Source: Bacillota bacterium (GTDB lineage Bacteria; Bacillota; Clostridia; Tissierellales; Sedimentibacteraceae). Taken from it: DNA of 44,864 bases. Where the stretch lies: positions 1 through 44,864 of the forward strand of contig JAEZGU010000143.1 of the NCBI GenBank assembly GCA_023416855.1, read 5' to 3'. Shown piece after piece: positions 42,021 to 44,864 of this stretch. The notes beneath the pieces are model-generated. The model was not told the DNA's origin, ran no database searches, and saw nothing but the letters and a program-made list of their open reading frames with translations. How positions within the stretch are numbered: the stretch's first letter is position 1; each line of letters opens with the position of its first letter. Position numbers and translations under genes: made by a program.

Positions 42021-43722
42021 TTTCCTCTAACACTACTTTCTTAAGTTTTAGCAAAGCGGCTTTTGTTTCAGCAGTAGTTTCTCCTAAAAGACCGGCTATC
42101 TCTTGAGCAACTCTCATTTGCTTTTCAATAACTCTATCTGCAGTTTCTAAAGTATTGAGTTTAAAGTTGATAATTTGTTCCTTTTTCATTTCTTCCATTG
42201 TTATATCATTTAGTATGCCAAACAAAATTTTATTTTTTGGCAAGTAAATAATTCGTTGAAACACTGTTAATCCATATTTATCAAGATTAAGCTTTCTTCC
42301 AACCATATTAGTTTCGGTTTCTATTACAGATTTAAAATCATCAACAGGCATAATAGTGGACAGATGTTTTTTCCTTATATTATTTACATTTATGTTAAAA
42401 ACTTTTTCTCCAGCAGGGTTTAAGTCCAATATATTTAGATCTAAGTCCACAATTAATATAATGCTTGGAGAATATTCGAAGTAAATATTTGATATTTTTT
42501 CTGCCTCGCTTCTCATGTACGGCATACACATTTGAGGATGTGAAAGCCCTTCAAGAACAGAAATGGCCTTCTCTTTGCAAGTATCGTATCCGCAAGCACC
42601 ACAGTTTAGCTCATCTGCCTTGCTATGCTTTCCTGTCATTTCTAATATATTTCTGATATCGTCTTCGCTATATGATATAAATTTATAATGTTTATTTCTG
42701 AAGTTACGTATATAACTTAATGTTTTATCTTCAGTGTAATTATCATATTTTTTATTCTTAAATAAATTTACTCTTGTTTTCGTCTTTGTCTTTCTGACAT
42801 AAACACTTTTGCTTTTTTTAGGTATGGCAGGTCCTCCAAGACAGCCTCCTTCGCAACTGTTAGCTTCAATTATTACATTGGATAAATCACCTGCTAATAA
42901 CGCATCAAAGGCACCCCTTAAATTTTCAATGCCTGTTATTGAAAGAGGAGTAAAATTGCTTTGCTGTATAACATCCTCCATACCTGACAATATACCACTA
43001 TCCAAAGGATATTTTTTCCCAGTATAGTTACCTTCCATATCAGGATATGATTCTTCAAAGGATGATATATTTATATTTCTTGATTCCAATAGCTTGTCAA
43101 GCTCTTCAAAAGATATTACCCCATCAAGTACACCAGAAAGCTGATATCCATATGCCTCGCATTTTTTTGATATACAAGGTCCGAGAAATACTATAAATGC
43201 ATCATTGCCATATTTTTTTCTTATCATTTTACAATGAGCAATCATAGGTGAATCTATAGGAATTAAATATTTAATAAGTTCAGGATAATATGTTTGAATC
43301 ATCATATTAACAGTTGGACAACATGTAGTTATAGCATTTCTGACATCTGTCTCTATTAAAAATTCTTTATACAGCTCAGTAACTTTAGCAGCACCTATTG
43401 AAGTTTCTTCAACTGCCGTAGCACCTAAGTTTTTCAATACTGAAATTAATTTATAAGGCTCATCGTATACACCAAGATAGGATGGCGCGATAGATATAAT
43501 AATTTTTTTACCTTTCTTTAATGCTTGAGTAACATTATCCAAGTCACTGTGTATATTTCTTGCATTTTGAGGACAAACTAAAAAACAATTACCACAAGCA
43601 ATACATTTTTCTTCAACTATTTGAGCTTGGTCATTAATCATTTTAATTGCCTTAACAGAACAATTTCTCACACATTTATAGCAGTTTTTACAATTTGCAG
43701 GGTAAAAATCGAGAATTCTCAT
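42004..43722 (-). CDS. Sensory [FeFe] hydrogenase-like protein with PAS domain
   Basis: A 572-aa iron-sulfur protein, most likely a sensor. Residues 1-60 form a two-[4Fe-4S] ferredoxin domain (C11, C14, C17, C21 and C40, C43, C46, C50). About 70-330 is the [FeFe] hydrogenase catalytic domain, with H-cluster motifs in reduced form: TTCCP (C134, C135), GPCISKK (C183) and SCEGGC (C290, C294). About 370-400 is a further FeS domain, CGACGYDTC (C374, C377, C382) with C399. A PAS domain (about 405-510) and a coiled C-terminal helix follow. This is the layout of the HsfB/group C putative H2 sensors. Canonical TSCCPxW and the last GGG are altered, which suggests signalling rather than bulk turnover. 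AAGGAG precedes the ATG; it overlaps the phosphatase gene. Confidence 0.9.
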   Translation of the reverse strand: MRILDFYPANCKNCYKCVRNCSVKAIKMINDQAQIVEEKCIACGNCFLVCPQNARNIHSDLDNVTQALKKGKKIIISIAPSYLGVYDEPYKLISVLKNLGATAVEETSIGAAKVTELYKEFLIETDVRNAITTCCPTVNMMIQTYYPELIKYLIPIDSPMIAHCKMIRKKYGNDAFIVFLGPCISKKCEAYGYQLSGVLDGVISFEELDKLLESRNINISSFEESYPDMEGNYTGKKYPLDSGILSGMEDVIQQSNFTPLSITGIENLRGAFDALLAGDLSNVIIEANSCEGGCLGGPAIPKKSKSVYVRKTKTKTRVNLFKNKKYDNYTEDKTLSYIRNFRNKHYKFISYSEDDIRNILEMTGKHSKADELNCGACGYDTCKEKAISVLEGLSHPQMCMPYMRSEAEKISNIYFEYSPSIILIVDLDLNILDLNPAGEKVFNINVNNIRKKHLSTIMPVDDFKSVIETETNMVGRKLNLDKYGLTVFQRIIYLPKNKILFGILNDITMEEMKKEQIINFKLNTLETADRVIEKQMRVAQEIAGLLGETTAETKAALLKLKKVVLEENESNG

Positions 43723-43723
43723 A

Positions 43724-43972
43724 CTAACTCCTTATTGTTTTCATAACTACATCATCAAAGAACTTTTCAGCATTATCTATGTTGATTGAATAAATTTTGT
43801 CGTTGTAACTTACAGAAACAGCTTCAGTACAATGACCAAGACAAAAAGCTGCTTTAATAATAACCTTGTCCATAACATTTCTGCTATTAACACAATATTT
43901 GAAAATTTCAATAACATCATTGGAACCTTTTAAATGACATGCGCTTCCTACGCAAATTTTTAAATCAGCCAT
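43724..43972 (-). CDS. Thioredoxin-like [2Fe-2S] ferredoxin of the sensory hydrogenase operon
   Basis: An 82-residue ferredoxin of the NuoE/thioredoxin-fold type. The [2Fe-2S] ligands are CVGSAC (C-x4-C) at the start and CLGHC (C-x3-C) near residue 44-48, the standard NuoE pattern. It is the first gene of the operon, ends one base before the hydrogenase start, and probably delivers electrons to, or takes them from, the sensor. GAGGG precedes the ATG. Confidence 0.88.
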   Translation of the reverse strand: MADLKICVGSACHLKGSNDVIEIFKYCVNSRNVMDKVIIKAAFCLGHCTEAVSVSYNDKIYSINIDNAEKFFDDVVMKTIRS

Positions 43973-44005
43973 TGCAAACCCTCTTATAGATTTAATATTA
44001 TGTTA

Positions 44006-44034
44006 ATTATATAACAATTATTTCTTAAATACAA
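44006..44034 (-). promoter_or_regulatory. Promoter of the ferredoxin/sensory-hydrogenase/phosphatase operon
   Basis: On the minus strand, TTGTAT (44034-44029), 17 bp, perfect TATAAT (44011-44006), about 33 bp before the ferredoxin ATG. Confidence 0.7.
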
Positions 44035-44080
44035 CCTTATATGTGAAAATATTAACAGTCTATATTTTATTTGTTGTCTC

Positions 44081-44109
44081 TTGACTAATTAATTATTAAA
44101 TGATATTAT
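44081..44109 (+). promoter_or_regulatory. Promoter of rho
   Basis: TTGACT (44081-44086), 17 bp, TATTAT (44104-44109). This gives a leader of about 65 nt before the rho ATG at 44180. Confidence 0.6.
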
Positions 44110-44179
44110 TGTACCACCTATCAAGCACTTATCTTGTTTATTCCATAAATGATAAAAATTAACAGAAGTGGAGGTTTTT

Positions 44180-44864
44180 ATGGATAAAAACCAATTAGCC
44201 AGTATGAAACTTAACGAGCTTAAAGAACTGGCTAAATCAAAAGGCATGCGTGATGCTTATAAATATAAAAAAGAAGAATTACTTAGCTTATTAAGTAATT
44301 ATGATGATATGGCAAACGATACAGAAAATACTCAAAATGAATCAATAGAAAAACAAAATATAAGATATTCTGAAAAAGCAAAAAATTTAGAAGTGTTTGA
44401 AAATGAACAGGACGAATATACAAATAAAGAAATTAACACCTCAAATTTGCCGGAAAAAATAGTCGAAGAAATTGAACTTAGTGGCGATGAGGCACTAAAG
44501 GTTGAAGGAATTTTAGAAACACATCCTGATGGATATGGGTTTTTAAGAACTAACAATTACTTAACAAGTGAAGACGATGTTTACATATCTCCATCTCAAA
44601 TCAGAAGATTTCATATGCAGACGGGAGACAAAATTACAGGTATTACAAGACCTCCCAAGCAAGGTGAAAAATTTAAAGCACTTTTGTATGTTAAACAAGT
44701 TAATGATGACAACCCTGAGTCTGCAAGAAACAGAAAAGATTTCGATACACTCACCCCGATTTATCCAGATAAAAGATTAAGGTTGGAAAGTTCATTTAAA
44801 GACATAACAATGAGATTGATAGATTTAGTTGCTCCTATAGGTAAAGGGCAAAGAGGTATGATTG
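44180..44864 (+). CDS. rho: Transcription termination factor Rho (3' end outside the window)
   Basis: The first 228 residues of Rho, the RNA-dependent ATPase that ends transcription. Residues 1-45 form the Rho N-terminal helical domain (MKLNELKELAKSKGM). An acidic, low-complexity insert (about 46-105, rich in Asn, Glu and Lys) follows, then the cold-shock-like RNA-binding domain (EGILETHPDGYGFLR, DDVYISPSQIRRFHMQTGD) and the linker with LTPIYPDKRLRLE. The frame ends at the window edge in PIGKGQRGMI, just before the Walker A motif. GTGGAGG lies 6 bp upstream of the ATG. No stop is present, so it is incomplete only because of the window end. Confidence 0.95.
   Translation, partial: MDKNQLASMKLNELKELAKSKGMRDAYKYKKEELLSLLSNYDDMANDTENTQNESIEKQNIRYSEKAKNLEVFENEQDEYTNKEINTSNLPEKIVEEIELSGDEALKVEGILETHPDGYGFLRTNNYLTSEDDVYISPSQIRRFHMQTGDKITGITRPPKQGEKFKALLYVKQVNDDNPESARNRKDFDTLTPIYPDKRLRLESSFKDITMRLIDLVAPIGKGQRGMI

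Noticed and set aside
1..44864. tRNA, rRNA, CRISPR arrays, transposases, prophage genes, attachment sites
   Set aside because: None seen by eye. Gene content is chromosomal throughout and no direct-repeat array or transposase-like protein is present; a short RNA gene could still be missed without a covariance search.

Overview
The window is AT-rich DNA with short intergenic gaps, A/G-rich ribosome binding sites and many intrinsic terminators. It reads as the chromosome of a strictly anaerobic, low-G+C member of the Clostridia. The enzyme set supports this: a tungsten-type aldehyde:ferredoxin oxidoreductase, a one-chain pyruvate:ferredoxin oxidoreductase, an Etf-linked lactate dehydrogenase, a B12-dependent ribonucleotide reductase, a sensory [FeFe] hydrogenase and a lysine-fermentation-type Kce. 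An amino-acid and lactate fermenter near Sedimentibacter/Tissierellales would fit, but that placement is inference. I see no rRNA, tRNA, CRISPR array, insertion sequence, phage gene or replication origin.

Layout. 1-4.1 kb: end of a TRAP solute-binding protein, then AOR, a MoaD/ThiS-like carrier and a diverged SHMT-fold PLP enzyme, which look like one catabolic unit. 4.2-7.2 kb: a four-domain CoA-disulfide reductase/rhodanese/TusA/DsrE fusion whose promoter lies in a long inverted repeat, divergent from a small thioredoxin. 7.3-12 kb: single genes (xpt, a Cho-like UvrC paralogue, msrA, a SRAP protein, a GNAT acetyltransferase, a PepT-like peptidase). 12.1-15.4 kb: a serine-synthesis operon (class V aminotransferase, serA, DUF1015). 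15.5-17 kb: an exported, membrane-anchored protein behind an ECF-sigma-like promoter and a diverged uracil-DNA glycosylase. 17.3-19.7 kb: nrdJ with NrdR-like boxes. 20.1-23 kb: uvrC and hprK. 23.2-26.8 kb: PFOR. 26.9-29.6 kb: a lipoprotein and a CdaR-type regulator. 29.8-36.2 kb: the lactate operon etfB-etfA-lctD-lctP, then an lrgA-lrgB pair. 36.3-38.7 kb: murF and a VanG-like ddl. 38.8-40.8 kb: kce and glpX. 40.8-44 kb, minus strand: a three-gene ferredoxin, sensory-hydrogenase and PP2C-phosphatase operon. 44.2 kb to the end: the 5' part of rho.

How the genes fit together. Lactate enters by the permease and is oxidised by LctD/Etf to pyruvate. PFOR converts pyruvate to acetyl-CoA and reduced ferredoxin. 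GlpX serves the gluconeogenic direction, and HPr kinase together with a cre-like site before the lactate operon suggests carbon catabolite control. LrgAB next to the lactate genes may carry pyruvate. AOR also yields reduced ferredoxin, and the sensory hydrogenase/phosphatase operon is placed to read the H2 or ferredoxin state and signal by dephosphorylation.

The two best candidates for something little described are the hydrogenase-PP2C-ferredoxin signalling operon (40.8-44.0 kb) and the TRAP/AOR/MoaD/SHMT-like unit (0-4.1 kb). The latter I read as possible uptake and cleavage of beta-hydroxy amino acids with ferredoxin-linked oxidation of the released aldehyde.
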